NCBI RefSeq assembly: GCF_033807535.1
Contig: NZ_CP136856.1
Span: 2,661,001-2,725,000, forward strand
From: Oceanisphaera sp. IT1-181
Lineage (GTDB): Bacteria > Pseudomonadota > Gammaproteobacteria > Enterobacterales > Aeromonadaceae
DNA length: 64,000 bases
Direction of reading: 5' to 3'
Shown: piece after piece, positions 1-8,421 of the stretch
How positions within the stretch are numbered: position 1 is the first letter of the stretch
Layout of the letters: the number at the start of each line of letters is the position of its first letter
Translations under genes and position numbers: made by a program
Notes under the pieces: model-generated
The model's database searches: none
Seen by the model: the letters and a program-made list of their open reading frames with translations, nothing else
Told to the model about the DNA's origin: nothing

Positions 1-145
1 AGAAATTCAAAATAGGTGGGAGTTATCTGCGCTTGCAGATCTATCCTTGGGATCATAACGGCCAGTTCCCTGTGATTGGTACTTATTGTAGGTAATAAGT
101 ATTGGTATAAGTGCGCCCAGAGTGGAGGCAAGTATACAGAAGAAT

Positions 146-180
146 AGCGCCCAGCGCCTAGCACCAAGCACCGAGCTAAA
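146..180 (+). repeat. Class B heptamer array, 5 units
   Basis: Five abutting 7-bp units fit the consensus AGCRCCN and end in AGCTAAA. The array lies just downstream of the LuxR-type gene. With the oppositely oriented array at 212-246 it could form a long imperfect hairpin. Bases 1-145 show no gene I can support. Confidence 0.8.
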
Positions 181-197
181 AAACGAACCCGCACTTT

Positions 198-1154
198 TTA
201 CAGGTTGGATGTTGAGCTGGGCGCCGGGCGCTTGGTGCTCGGCGCTGAGTCATACGTAATTAAATGATTCATAAAGCGGGCGAATAGCGCGGCTTGGCTA
301 TCTATGGCTAGCTTGGCGTACAGATGCTTGCGATGATTTTTCACCGTGCCCTCGCCGATATCTAATTGTTGTGCGATGGCGGCGTTATCTTGGCCCTGTA
401 CCAATAACATCGCCACCTGTTGCTCCCGGGGTGTTAAGCGTGATTGACCAAAGCTGATTAAGGCTTGCTCGACGCGTACCCGCATCGATGCCGTGGTATT
501 AGAAACCATTGCAGTAGAAACCATTGTAGTAGAAACCACTGTATTAGAATCTGTGGTATTAAGGCGGGCTAATGTCGACGGCACAGTCACATCAACAATC
601 GACCTTTGCGCCGGGCTTTGAGCCAAGGTTTCTGCGCCCTTGGGCCAGTGCTGACGACACAAGGCACTGAGAATAGGCAGGAGCTGGCGTAGCTCCTGCT
701 GTTCAGCGCCGCTAAAAGGAGTGGCGGTTAAGCGGCCTAAAAACAGCGTTAGCCATTGCTGTTCGTTGAGTGCCAATACGATACCGAGCTCTTGCTGCCA
801 ACCCGTTGCCTGATAAAAATCAGCCATATAATCGGGGTCATTCACGCCCTGTTGCTGCATAACGGCACTCAGCGAATAGACACCGTCGTTCAAGCCATGG
901 CGCAGTGCGCGATAGAAAGGGTCTTGGGCATAAATGCCATTTAAATACTCACTAAATAGCAGCTCCCGCTTGTCGGCCAAATTATCATACAAATACACCG
1001 CCGAGCCCGCTGCTTGATAGCTCAATATCAAGCAGCAATCGCTATCGACATAAGAGTTCACCAGCTTAGCCAAGCGCCGGGCAAAGGCAACCGTGCCTAT
1101 AGCCTCGATAGCCTCAGCCAACGCCTGCTGCTTATTTTCATTGCTTATCGACAT
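198..1154 (-). CDS. LuxR-family transcriptional regulator
   Basis: This 318-residue protein is a probable DNA-binding regulator. The C-terminal helix-turn-helix spans about residues 240-300, starting LTPREQQ and containing GEGTVKNHRKHLYAKL, which is typical of the LuxR/FixJ DNA-binding domain. The N-terminal 190 residues look like a sensory domain of the autoinducer-binding or GAF-like kind, but I cannot name a ligand. There is no cognate luxI nearby. The ATG at 1154 has an AAGGTC ribosome site. Two oddities are visible. The linker near residues 195-220 is made of short Thr/Ser/Val repeats matching a roughly 15-bp DNA repeat at 498-550. The last residues after the helix-turn-helix are encoded by an intergenic-type heptamer array (212-246), so the tail looks repeat-derived. 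The family assignment is firm; the role is unknown. Confidence 0.85.
   Translation of the reverse strand: MSISNENKQQALAEAIEAIGTVAFARRLAKLVNSYVDSDCCLILSYQAAGSAVYLYDNLADKRELLFSEYLNGIYAQDPFYRALRHGLNDGVYSLSAVMQQQGVNDPDYMADFYQATGWQQELGIVLALNEQQWLTLFLGRLTATPFSGAEQQELRQLLPILSALCRQHWPKGAETLAQSPAQRSIVDVTVPSTLARLNTTDSNTVVSTTMVSTAMVSNTTASMRVRVEQALISFGQSRLTPREQQVAMLLVQGQDNAAIAQQLDIGEGTVKNHRKHLYAKLAIDSQAALFARFMNHLITYDSAPSTKRPAPSSTSNL
212..246 (-). repeat. Class B heptamer array inside a coding 3' end
   Basis: Five 7-bp units on the minus strand follow AGCRCCN and finish in AGCTCAA. They encode part of the Ser/Pro/Lys-rich tail of the LuxR-type protein. The array has the same consensus and direction on its strand as the one at 15819-15853, and the opposite orientation to 146-180. 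Confidence 0.8.
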
Positions 1155-1171
1155 AAGAGACCTTAAGTAAT

Positions 1172-1185
1172 AGCGCCCAGCTAAA
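1172..1185 (+). repeat. Two-unit class B heptamer
   Basis: One AGCGCCC unit is followed directly by the terminal unit AGCTAAA. It sits just upstream of the LuxR-type gene start, in the 1155-1511 gap. Confidence 0.5.
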
Positions 1186-1200
1186 CATCAAACCTGAGCC

Positions 1201-1363
1201 ATCTTTGCAACGAAAGCCGCGAAACCCACTAAAAGATCAACATAACATCAAATATATTTGGGTAAGACCTACTAATAAGCACTGGGTTGGCTCTTCCCCA
1301 TAAAATCTCTTTTAGATTTGCTCCCTATTTTTTCGCGGCTTTAGTGGGTTTCGTTGCGAAGAT
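1201..1363. repeat. Imperfect inverted-repeat element between luxR-type gene and tyrS
   Basis: The left arm (1201-1235) and right arm (1330-1363) are imperfect inverse copies sharing ATCTTYGCAACGAAA, GCCGCGAAA and CCCACTAAA, with the inner blocks in a different order. The AT-rich middle has no open frame. The overall plan resembles the CCACGGAA palindromes at 15044, 25792 and 51232, although the arm sequence differs. This element fills most of the gap; the remainder shows nothing recognisable beyond the tyrS leader. Confidence 0.6.
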
Positions 1364-1511
1364 GCCTTTGGCTCTTGAGCTTCATTCATCACTAACAATT
1401 CAACACTTATTTTCTTGCTCGCATTATACCGAAAACTATCCCTAAAGGGACATAGGCAGACAGGGGTGACTTAAGTGAGCATAAGACTTTAAATTATTCG
1501 AAGAGTTGATG

Positions 1512-2834
1512 ATGACAGACTTCACTACGCCTAACTTAACCACGCCCAACCCCTTATTAACGGAGCTGACCGAGCGCGGCTTGATAGCGCAACTCTCTAA
1601 CGCTGACGCACTGCATCAACATCTTAATCAAGCATCCCGAGTCTTGTATTGTGGCTTTGACCCTACAGCGGGCAGTTTGCATATCGGCCACTTAGTGCCG
1701 CTGCTTATGTTGCGCCGCTTTAAAGAAGCGGGCCATAAAGTGATAGCGCTGGTGGGCGGTGCCACCGGCATGATAGGCGACCCCAGTTTTAAGGCCAGTG
1801 AGCGCAGCCTTAACGACACGGCTCAAGTACAAAACTGGGTAAGTGAGCTGCAGAACCAAATTGCGCCCTTGCTGGGGGTAAACACAGAGAGTATTAATAC
1901 AGCTTTCGGCGAACAGGATGCAGTTCAGCTGCTCGATAATGCGGACTGGATGAATAAGCTCGACTTATTTAGCTTCTTGCGCGATATCGGTAAGCACTTT
2001 TCGGTGAACGCCATGATCGCCAAAGATTCAGTAAAGCAGCGCTTAGCGCGGCCCGACCAAGGCTTATCTTTTACTGAATTTGCTTACTCTTTATTGCAGT
2101 CTTACGACTTTTCCGAGCTCAACCGCAGCCAAAACTGCACGCTGCAAATTGGCGGTAACGATCAATGGGGCAATATTACCAGCGGCATCGATCTTACGCG
2201 CCGGCTTAATCAACAGCAGGTATTTGGCCTAACGCTGCCCTTGATCACTAAAAGCGACGGCACCAAGTTTGGTAAAACCGAAACTGGCACTGTTTGGCTA
2301 GATGCGACCAAAACCTCACCTTATGCGTTTTATCAGTTTTGGCTCAATACCGCCGATGCCGACGTATATCAATTTTTACGCTTTTACAGTTTGCGCACGG
2401 TGGCCGAAATTATCGCCATTGAAGCAGCGGACATACAGGCGACAGGCAAACCCCAAGCCCAGCGCCTGTTAGCAGAAGAGCTCACTGCTTTAGTGCATGG
2501 CGAGGCGGCATTAGCGGCCGCTCAGCGTATTAGTGAGGCACTCTTCACCGGAAAGTTTAATGCGTTAACGCTGAGCGAATTGGCCCAGCTTGAGCAAGAC
2601 GGCATGCCATTAACCACCATCAAAGAAGTTCAGCGTCCGCTACTTAGTCAGCTGCTGGTAGACAGCACACTGGCCAGCTCATTACGTCACGCCCGTGAGT
2701 TGATTGCGAACAACGCCATTACGGTGAATGGCAACTTGATTACTGCGGATACGGAACAGCTAGCGCCACTCCAACAGCAGTATTTGATCCTGCGCCGCGG
2801 TAAGAAGCACTTTCATTTGCTTAAGTTTGAATAG
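1512..2834 (+). CDS. tyrS: Tyrosyl-tRNA synthetase
   Basis: This enzyme charges tRNA-Tyr with tyrosine using ATP in the cytoplasm. It has the class I signature HIGH at about residues 58-61 (SLHIGHL), the tyrosine-pocket region ending GGNDQWGN, a KFGKT signature replacing KMSKS at about 253-257, and a C-terminal S4-like RNA-binding domain from about residue 370. KFGKT and the length of about 440 residues fit the TyrRS subgroup of E. coli TyrS. Start choice: a TTG at 1506 and ATGs at 1509 and 1512 are in frame; AAGAG at 1501-1505 is best spaced for 1512. The gene stands alone. Confidence 0.96.
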   Translation: MTDFTTPNLTTPNPLLTELTERGLIAQLSNADALHQHLNQASRVLYCGFDPTAGSLHIGHLVPLLMLRRFKEAGHKVIALVGGATGMIGDPSFKASERSLNDTAQVQNWVSELQNQIAPLLGVNTESINTAFGEQDAVQLLDNADWMNKLDLFSFLRDIGKHFSVNAMIAKDSVKQRLARPDQGLSFTEFAYSLLQSYDFSELNRSQNCTLQIGGNDQWGNITSGIDLTRRLNQQQVFGLTLPLITKSDGTKFGKTETGTVWLDATKTSPYAFYQFWLNTADADVYQFLRFYSLRTVAEIIAIEAADIQATGKPQAQRLLAEELTALVHGEAALAAAQRISEALFTGKFNALTLSELAQLEQDGMPLTTIKEVQRPLLSQLLVDSTLASSLRHARELIANNAITVNGNLITADTEQLAPLQQQYLILRRGKKHFHLLKFE

Positions 2835-2908
2835 AGTTAAGGGCTGCACAAGCGTAGAGCTAGCCCGAAATACTGCCGCTTATTGGCTCTAGATCCTTAG
2901 CCGTCTCA

Positions 2909-3005
2909 CCGGTACCGGGTCGTGGCATGACGGCCCCGGTATCTCGCTTGTGTGTTTAATACCTAAAAATAAAACCGAGATCCTGATGGTCATCAGGAAG
3001 ACGGC
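2909..3005 (-). repeat. ATCCTGAT/TCAGGAT palindromic element
   Basis: On the minus strand this reads as a hairpin of CCTGATG and its complement followed by CTCGGTTT, a spacer, AAGCGAGATACCGG and a second dyad ending at CCGGTACC. The same plan occurs in the other orientation at 14874-14963. It fills part of the 2835-3183 gap. Confidence 0.7.
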
Positions 3006-3029
3006 CTAAAGATAAACACCGTCTCGGCG

Positions 3030-3070
3030 CTTTCTCTCCCCTTCTCCCTTTACCCTTCACTCCTTACAGC
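3030..3070 (-). repeat. Class A heptamer array, degenerate
   Basis: Read on the minus strand, about five 7-bp units fit GTRARRN (GTAAGGA, GTGAAGG, GTAAAGG and two weaker units). The array lies downstream of rluF in the same direction as that gene. Confidence 0.6.
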
Positions 3071-3078
3071 CTTAAACC

Positions 3079-3123
3079 GTTCCGCCTTCGGCGAAATGCG
3101 AGAGCAAGCGTTCGCCTACAAAA
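3079..3123 (+). repeat. 45-bp dispersed hairpin repeat, copy 1
   Basis: This 45-bp sequence starts GTTCCGCCTTCGGCGAAAT and ends TTCGCCTACAAAA. It is identical to 48717-48761 as far as I can read. GGCGAA and TTCGCC within it can pair. Confidence 0.85.
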
Positions 3124-3155
3124 CCAGACGACACCGGCCATTTATCGTTCCCTTT

Positions 3156-3186
3156 ACTCTTTACCTCTCGCCCTTCACGCTCTTTA
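3156..3186 (-). repeat. Class A heptamer-like array at the rluF stop
   Basis: On the minus strand, GTTA, GTGA and two GTAA cores at multiples of about 7 bp run from the rluF stop codon into the downstream DNA. The array is degenerate. Confidence 0.45.
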
Positions 3187-4275
3187 ACGCTTGCCGCGAT
3201 TGCTCTGTGGTAATGAACCTTTGCTGGAAGCGCGGCCTTTACCCGTAGCCTGAGTACGCGAGCCGCCATTTTTTGCACCGGTTTTGGCATCAGGTTTAGC
3301 GCCAGCATTCGCTGAACGTGGCTTTCTGGCCCCTTTCGGCTTGGCATCTTCATTAGCCGCCCCGTGGCTGGCACTGGCTGAGCGCGCGCGCGTTCTGCGG
3401 TTAGCCGCAGGCGCTTGTTCAGTGGTTATATCTTTAATGCGCGGGCCACTGCGGGCCGCCTTGGGTTGTTCAAGCTGTGAAGCTTCTTCGGTACTGCTTG
3501 AGTCACCAATCATGGCGTTGATCAGCGCCAACTCCGACTCTGTCACATAGCGCCACTGGCCAGGTTTAAGCTCACCGAGTTCGATATTCATGATCCGCAC
3601 TCGCTTGAGGCTGGTCACGCTAAAATCGAGGTAATCGGCCATACGGCGAATTTGACGATTTAAGCCCTGAGTCAAAATAATATTAATGGTGTTATGGCCA
3701 ATCTTTCGCACTTTACACGGCTTAGTGATGGTATCGAGTATTGGCACACCTGCGCCCATGTACGTCACAAAATCATTGGTAATGGGCTTATCCATGGACA
3801 CTATGTATTCTTTTTCATGGGCATTGCCGGCGCGCAAGATCTTATTCACGATGTCGCCATCATTGGTGAGCAAAATTAAGCCACTAGAAGGCTTGTCGAG
3901 TCGACCAATGGGGAAGATGCGCGATTTTTTATAGTTGACCGCATCCACGATATTTTCTGGGATCTCGGGATCCGTGGTGCACGTAATGCCTATCGGCTTG
4001 TTATACACCAAGTACACAGGCGCCGGTTTGGCACGCAGCGGCTTATTGTTTACCCGCACATCATCGGCAAGGCTGACCTTAACACCCATGCCCGCCACCA
4101 CGCCGTTTACCTTAACTCGCCCTTGATCAATCAATCGATCCGCTTCTCGACGCGAACAAATACCCGTTTCACTGATAAATTTATTAAGGCGAGTCAGATT
4201 GTCTTGAGCCTGCTCTGAGTTTTGGCCTGAAGGCTGCCCTGAGGCTGATCCAGAGGTATAAGGCGCGTCACTCAT
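3184..4275 (-). CDS. rluF: 23S rRNA pseudouridine synthase RluF
   Basis: RluF isomerises a uridine of 23S rRNA (U2604 in E. coli) to pseudouridine. The protein has an N-terminal S4 RNA-binding domain (about residues 27-75) and a RsuA-type catalytic domain with the active-site aspartate in GRLDKPSSG (Asp127). QGLNRQIRRM near residue 205 is a further family motif. At 363 residues it exceeds the E. coli enzyme (about 290) because of a C-terminal tail of about 100 residues rich in Arg, Lys, Ala, Gly and Ser that is probably disordered and may bind RNA. The ATG at 4275 is preceded by GGGAGA. RluF over other RsuA-family members is chosen from the catalytic-domain sequence; the family is certain, the exact member likely. 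Confidence 0.87.
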   Translation of the reverse strand: MSDAPYTSGSASGQPSGQNSEQAQDNLTRLNKFISETGICSRREADRLIDQGRVKVNGVVAGMGVKVSLADDVRVNNKPLRAKPAPVYLVYNKPIGITCTTDPEIPENIVDAVNYKKSRIFPIGRLDKPSSGLILLTNDGDIVNKILRAGNAHEKEYIVSMDKPITNDFVTYMGAGVPILDTITKPCKVRKIGHNTINIILTQGLNRQIRRMADYLDFSVTSLKRVRIMNIELGELKPGQWRYVTESELALINAMIGDSSSTEEASQLEQPKAARSGPRIKDITTEQAPAANRRTRARSASASHGAANEDAKPKGARKPRSANAGAKPDAKTGAKNGGSRTQATGKGRASSKGSLPQSNRGKR

Positions 4276-4345
4276 GGGGTTATGTCTCCCGAAAATAAAA
4301 AGGCCAAGTGTAAAGGGGGGAGCGGCGAGTCACAAGCGCTAGCAC

Positions 4346-4846
4346 TTATAACCAGCGGCGTACCCGCTGGCAATATTGCTGGTAGGCAAGGCCAAACTTT
4401 GTCTGCAGCGCCTGCTCTTCGGCGGCAATTTGCACCTTGCTCATATACAGTACAAACAAGGCCAGCCACAGCACATTAATGGCGCTACCTAGCCACAACG
4501 CCCATGCCAGCAACAACATAAGGTCGCCCACATAAATGGGGTTACGGCTGTAGCTAAATATCCCTTGAGTGACCAAGGCGGTGGTGCGTTCTGGCGCAAA
4601 GGGCAAAAGAGTGGTGTGAGCGCGGCGCAATGTGAGTACCGAGACCAACATCAGTAATAAACCTGCTATCCCCACTGCTATAGTCATTAAAAACAACCAC
4701 GGCTGCCCTGCTATGCCACTACCCGCCAGCTCAATCTCACTTACCCCACCGCCCGCAAGCTTGGTACTTGTTAACCACATCATTAAGGCGGCGAGTCCGG
4801 TGATAACCGGCGGTGGCAGCCATAATAAACGTTGTCGCCAGCTCAT
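4346..4846 (-). CDS. Isoprenylcysteine carboxyl methyltransferase-family membrane protein
   Basis: This 166-residue protein has three to four hydrophobic segments (about residues 12-26, 50-70 and 105-135). The C-terminal half carries the features of bacterial ICMT-like (PEMT/ICMT) proteins: SRNPIYVGDL in the S-adenosylmethionine-binding part, then a conserved pair of acidic residues (AAEEQAL) and FGLAYQQYCQ. Eukaryotic members methylate prenylcysteine; bacterial substrates are mostly unknown, so none is proposed. Its ATG overlaps the stop of the upstream SulP gene by 4 bp, so the two are probably translationally coupled. The ATG at 4846 is the only reasonable start. Confidence 0.75.
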   Translation of the reverse strand: MSWRQRLLWLPPPVITGLAALMMWLTSTKLAGGGVSEIELAGSGIAGQPWLFLMTIAVGIAGLLLMLVSVLTLRRAHTTLLPFAPERTTALVTQGIFSYSRNPIYVGDLMLLLAWALWLGSAINVLWLALFVLYMSKVQIAAEEQALQTKFGLAYQQYCQRVRRWL

Positions 4847-7071
4847 TTTTTAGCTCCTAAATCAAAGCGAGAGGCAGTGCGGGTGGCATCATTCATGTGC
4901 GCTTCAAGTTGAATAATGCTCTCGCCGGCTTTGGGCTCCAACAAAGGGAACTTAAGCTCAGCTTGCGCCGCGCCCGAGGTCGCTTGGGTAACGCCGGTTT
5001 CTAAATGAACGTTTAAGGCCGCTTGGGATCGCTCTTGCGCATATTGCTTACGCTCTTTCGATCCCAGCTTAAGATCTAATAAGGGCGTGCCGTCCGGCTG
5101 AAGCTGCATACTTTTTTCCAATAAGCTGTGCTGCAGCTTGTTGGTCTGCAAAAAGTTGGTCTGCGAAAGGCTTGTTTGCAACTTATTTTTTTGCAAAAAG
5201 CTTGGCGGCAAAGATAGCTCTGCAACCGATTCACTTATCTCAGCGGCGGCCTCTCGCTCTGCAAACTGTGATTCTCGCGCACTGGTCGACAATACAGATA
5301 ATTCAAGTTGGGCAAGCGCTCGCAGGCGCTCATCTTCGGCGATGTCGTTAGCCTCTGATTCTAAGGTAATGGTCTCCGGCTCTTCATCCCAATAGCAGCT
5401 GGTCATGCGCAGTGCCTGATACACATCGGGATACACTAAGATGCCCTCTTCACCGACACGGATCCCTGCCTGCTTTAGCCAGAGCGTCATTTGCCCACGC
5501 CTCCCTGCCATCACCATGTGAATGCCGCTGCGCTTGAGCTCTTTATGCAGCTCGCCCACCATGGTCATCACGCTGATATCTTGATGGGTAAAACAAGATA
5601 CCGCATCGATAATCAAGCATTTAGCAGGTTGCTTTTCACTGGCCAGTAACACTAATACGCGGCGTTTAAAATAGGCGGCATTAAAGTAGGTGAGCGGCGA
5701 GTTAAAACGATAAATTAACACGCCAGTAATGGCTTTTACTTCTTCGTTATGGCCGAGGGTATGCACCACCCCTTCGTCATTCATGCCCATTAATTGCTCT
5801 GTGGGGCGCATGACGTTGCGTAAAAACTGAAACAAGCCCAGTAACACCGCCAAGGCAATGCCCGGAATAACACCGACCAACAACACGCTGAAAAAAGTGA
5901 CCCAAGCCAGCCAAAAGGCCGAGCTATCCGAATGACGCAGTGCCCAAATGCTGCGAAAATCCGTCATCGACAATGATGCTAAAATCAGTATCACGCCCAG
6001 TGCTGCGGTAGGTATGTATTGCAAGGGTGAGTACAAATAAAAGGCCACCACTGCGGTGGCAAGGGCTGCCACTAACGACACCATCTGGGTTTTACCGCCA
6101 TTGGCGTCATTCACCGCGGTGCGCGATCCCGCACCACTCACCGCAAAGCCTTGGGAGACGGCAGAGGCAATATTGGCGATGCCAAGGGCGCGAAACTCCG
6201 CATCTGCGTCTATGTCATAGCCATTGCGCGCGGCAAAACTGCGCGCGGTAAGCATTAAAGACACAAAACTTATCATGGCCAAGTTGAGCGCCGGCAATAC
6301 CAGCTCGCGGATAAGCCCTGGCGGAAACTCAGGAATTTGAAAATCCGGGAAGCGGCCATTTAAGGTGCCTATCACTGCCACGTCTTGCACCAAGGGGCCT
6401 AAGGCCCACAGCACAGTCGCCGTCACTGCCAGCGCCAGCAAAGAGGTAGGCCACAGGGGGTTAAGTCGCTTACCCACCAGCATCACCAGCAAGGTCAGCA
6501 AACTGAAACCTAGCGTAATCAGATGCACTTCTGATACATAATTGGGCGCCGCTAATACCCGCTCTACCAGACCTTGTTCGTGATAGGTAAAGCCAAATAC
6601 GCTAGACAGCTGGCCCACTATGATAGTGATGGCCACGCCGTTCAATAAGCCCATTAAGATGGGGCTGGATAAAAAGTCCGCCAGCACGCCCAGCCTTAGT
6701 CGGCTGGCAATGAGGCACCACACGCCGGTCATGGCGGTCATGGTCATCACCAATTGCCAGTGTCGAGTAGGGTCGCCCAGCGCCAGTGGCGTAACCACGG
6801 CAGCTATGACCGCACAGGTGGCCGCATCGGGCCCGACGATTAACTGGCGTGAGGAGCCAAATATAGCGTAGACAATCATGGGTAATATACTGGAATACAA
6901 GCCCGCCTCGGCACCCACGCCAGTGAGCTCCGCATAGGCAATGGCCACGGGCAAGCCTACGGCGGCCACCGACACCCCGGCCCGTACATCCGACATCAAC
7001 CAGGCTCTTTGGTAACCTAGCAGAGTCATTAAACCTGGCATCCATCGCCCCAGAGAAAAGCGTTTATTCAT
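4843..7071 (-). CDS. SulP-family inorganic anion transporter with STAS domain
   Basis: This is an inner-membrane transporter of the SulP/SLC26 family, whose members move sulfate, bicarbonate or other anions; the substrate cannot be told from sequence. The N-terminal 430 residues form many membrane segments, including the family region with GLPVAIAYAELTGVGAEAGLYSS. A cytoplasmic STAS domain follows (about residues 445-550), with DAVSCFTHQD in the position of the usual DxS/T loop. After it comes an unusual tail of about 180 residues with Leu/Gln/Asn repeats (FLQKNKLQ, FLQTNKLQ) matching a DNA repeat near 5130-5200. Start: a TTG at 7083 is also in frame, but ATG at 7071 gives the usual N-terminus. 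The gene overlaps the methyltransferase gene by 4 bp. Confidence 0.88.
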   Translation of the reverse strand: MNKRFSLGRWMPGLMTLLGYQRAWLMSDVRAGVSVAAVGLPVAIAYAELTGVGAEAGLYSSILPMIVYAIFGSSRQLIVGPDAATCAVIAAVVTPLALGDPTRHWQLVMTMTAMTGVWCLIASRLRLGVLADFLSSPILMGLLNGVAITIIVGQLSSVFGFTYHEQGLVERVLAAPNYVSEVHLITLGFSLLTLLVMLVGKRLNPLWPTSLLALAVTATVLWALGPLVQDVAVIGTLNGRFPDFQIPEFPPGLIRELVLPALNLAMISFVSLMLTARSFAARNGYDIDADAEFRALGIANIASAVSQGFAVSGAGSRTAVNDANGGKTQMVSLVAALATAVVAFYLYSPLQYIPTAALGVILILASLSMTDFRSIWALRHSDSSAFWLAWVTFFSVLLVGVIPGIALAVLLGLFQFLRNVMRPTEQLMGMNDEGVVHTLGHNEEVKAITGVLIYRFNSPLTYFNAAYFKRRVLVLLASEKQPAKCLIIDAVSCFTHQDISVMTMVGELHKELKRSGIHMVMAGRRGQMTLWLKQAGIRVGEEGILVYPDVYQALRMTSCYWDEEPETITLESEANDIAEDERLRALAQLELSVLSTSARESQFAEREAAAEISESVAELSLPPSFLQKNKLQTSLSQTNFLQTNKLQHSLLEKSMQLQPDGTPLLDLKLGSKERKQYAQERSQAALNVHLETGVTQATSGAAQAELKFPLLEPKAGESIIQLEAHMNDATRTASRFDLGAKK

Positions 7072-7406
7072 TTTTTCAGCCAATTGTAGTGAGACTACTT
7101 AAAGTGAACTCACTGTGGTTTATGAAGGCTAAGCGCATCCTTGCCTCGTACAAAAAGCCAAGGATTATCACCTTTAGCTTAATCTGTATTTTAAGCGACT
7201 AATTAAACCCTAGGATAGGCTTTAGTCACAGATATTATATCGACGTTTAACGAAGGGCTTAACGCTAAGTTTACGCGCCCTTTATTCTGAAAAGGGTTTC
7301 GTTTGTTTCCTGTCAACTGAACACTAACTGTGATTGAATACTCTGTATGCGCTAAACAGATCTTGTAACCGCTTATCACTCGCAAACAATCAGGTATTAC
7401 CGTGGC
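7072..7406. other. Intergenic region without recognised features
   Basis: This 335-bp divergent gap lies between the SulP gene and the response-regulator gene. It must hold both promoters. I see no hairpin terminator, repeat or convincing small gene in it. Confidence 0.5.
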
Positions 7407-8237
7407 ATGAAGACCCATATTTTAATTTGTGACGACTCTTTGGTAGCCCGCAAGAAAATGGCCAGTGCCCTGCCCGCAGATTGGCCAGTACAGCTGCACT
7501 TTGCCGAAGATGGCAAACAGGCATTGGCTTTCTTACAGCATTACGGCGCCGATGTGTTGTTTCTTGACTTAAACATGCCGGAGCTCGACGGCTATGGCGT
7601 GCTCAATGAAATTAAAAAACAGGCCTTACCCGTTATTACCGTGGTTGTTTCCGGTGATATTCAGCCAGAAGCTCAGCACAAGGTACGCGCGCTCGGCGCC
7701 ATCGGCTTTATTAATAAGCCCATCGTTGAGTGTGAATTAACACAGCTCTTAACTGAATACGGCCTATACCGCCCTCATACCGCAGCGCCTGTTTCCCACA
7801 GCCTTCCCGCACCCGCTAACCAAGAGTTAAGCGACACCGTCACCTTGTTTGAGTATCTGCAAGAGATGGCCAACATTGCAATGGGGCAGGCTTCGAACTT
7901 ACTGGCTCAACTGCTGCAGGTCTTTATTCATCAGCCTATTCCTAAAGTGGCTTTTATTGCCCGTAGTGAGCTCAATATGGCGATTTCTGCCATTGAAGGC
8001 AATACAGACTATGCTGCCGTGTGTCAGGGGTTTGTGGGTGCGGGTGTGTCCGGTGAAGCCTTACTGTTATTTACCGACACCAACAGCGAGCAAATGGCCA
8101 AATTGCTACACTATGAAGATGAGACTTGCTCTGCCCCCGAGATAGAAGTGTTACTCGACATGTCGAACATTCTGTTCAGCGCTTTTATTAAAGGCTTAGG
8201 CGAGCAATTAGATATTTCCTTTGGTTTAGGTCAGCCT

Positions 8238-8247
8238 CATCTATTGG
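8238..8247 (+). repeat. Left 10-bp target-site duplication
   Basis: CATCTATTGG here is identical to 8412-8421 and flanks the inserted element. The neighbouring bases on either side differ, so the duplication is exactly 10 bp. Confidence 0.85.
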
Positions 8248-8411
8248 CAGGGTGAGATCTCACACATTTTGCAAGGTTTAATTGTATGGTTTTCATACGA
8301 ATATAGAAGCTAATGATCCTTCTTTAATCATGGGTTAGTATGCTGGTCGGGTGAATATCACCCAAAATATTATATTTGGTTGAAATATGAACAAAGTTAA
8401 ATCCCGCCCTG
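8248..8411 (+). mobile_element. 164-bp non-autonomous insertion (MITE-like)
   Basis: The ends are imperfect terminal inverted repeats, matching at 12 of 16 positions: CAGGGTGAGATCTCAC at the left and CAGGGCGGGATTTAAC read inward from the right. The element is AT-rich, has no open frame, and contains an internal dyad GGGTGA-ata-TCACCC (8349-8363) and a smaller one GTATG/CATAC (8284-8298). It is flanked by a perfect 10-bp direct repeat. Such a small element would need a transposase in trans. A 10-bp duplication is seen in some IS4-type subgroups; I do not recognise these ends and assign no family. Confidence 0.85.
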
Positions 8412-8421
8412 CATCTATTGG
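8412..8421 (+). repeat. Right 10-bp target-site duplication
   Basis: This is the second copy of CATCTATTGG. Together with the element it adds 174 bp, a multiple of three, so the reading frame after the insertion matches that before it. Confidence 0.85.

Noticed and set aside
3072..3374. 100-codon minus-strand frame overlapping the rluF 3' end
   Set aside because: It is the alternative frame of the low-complexity rluF tail and runs into the dispersed repeats.
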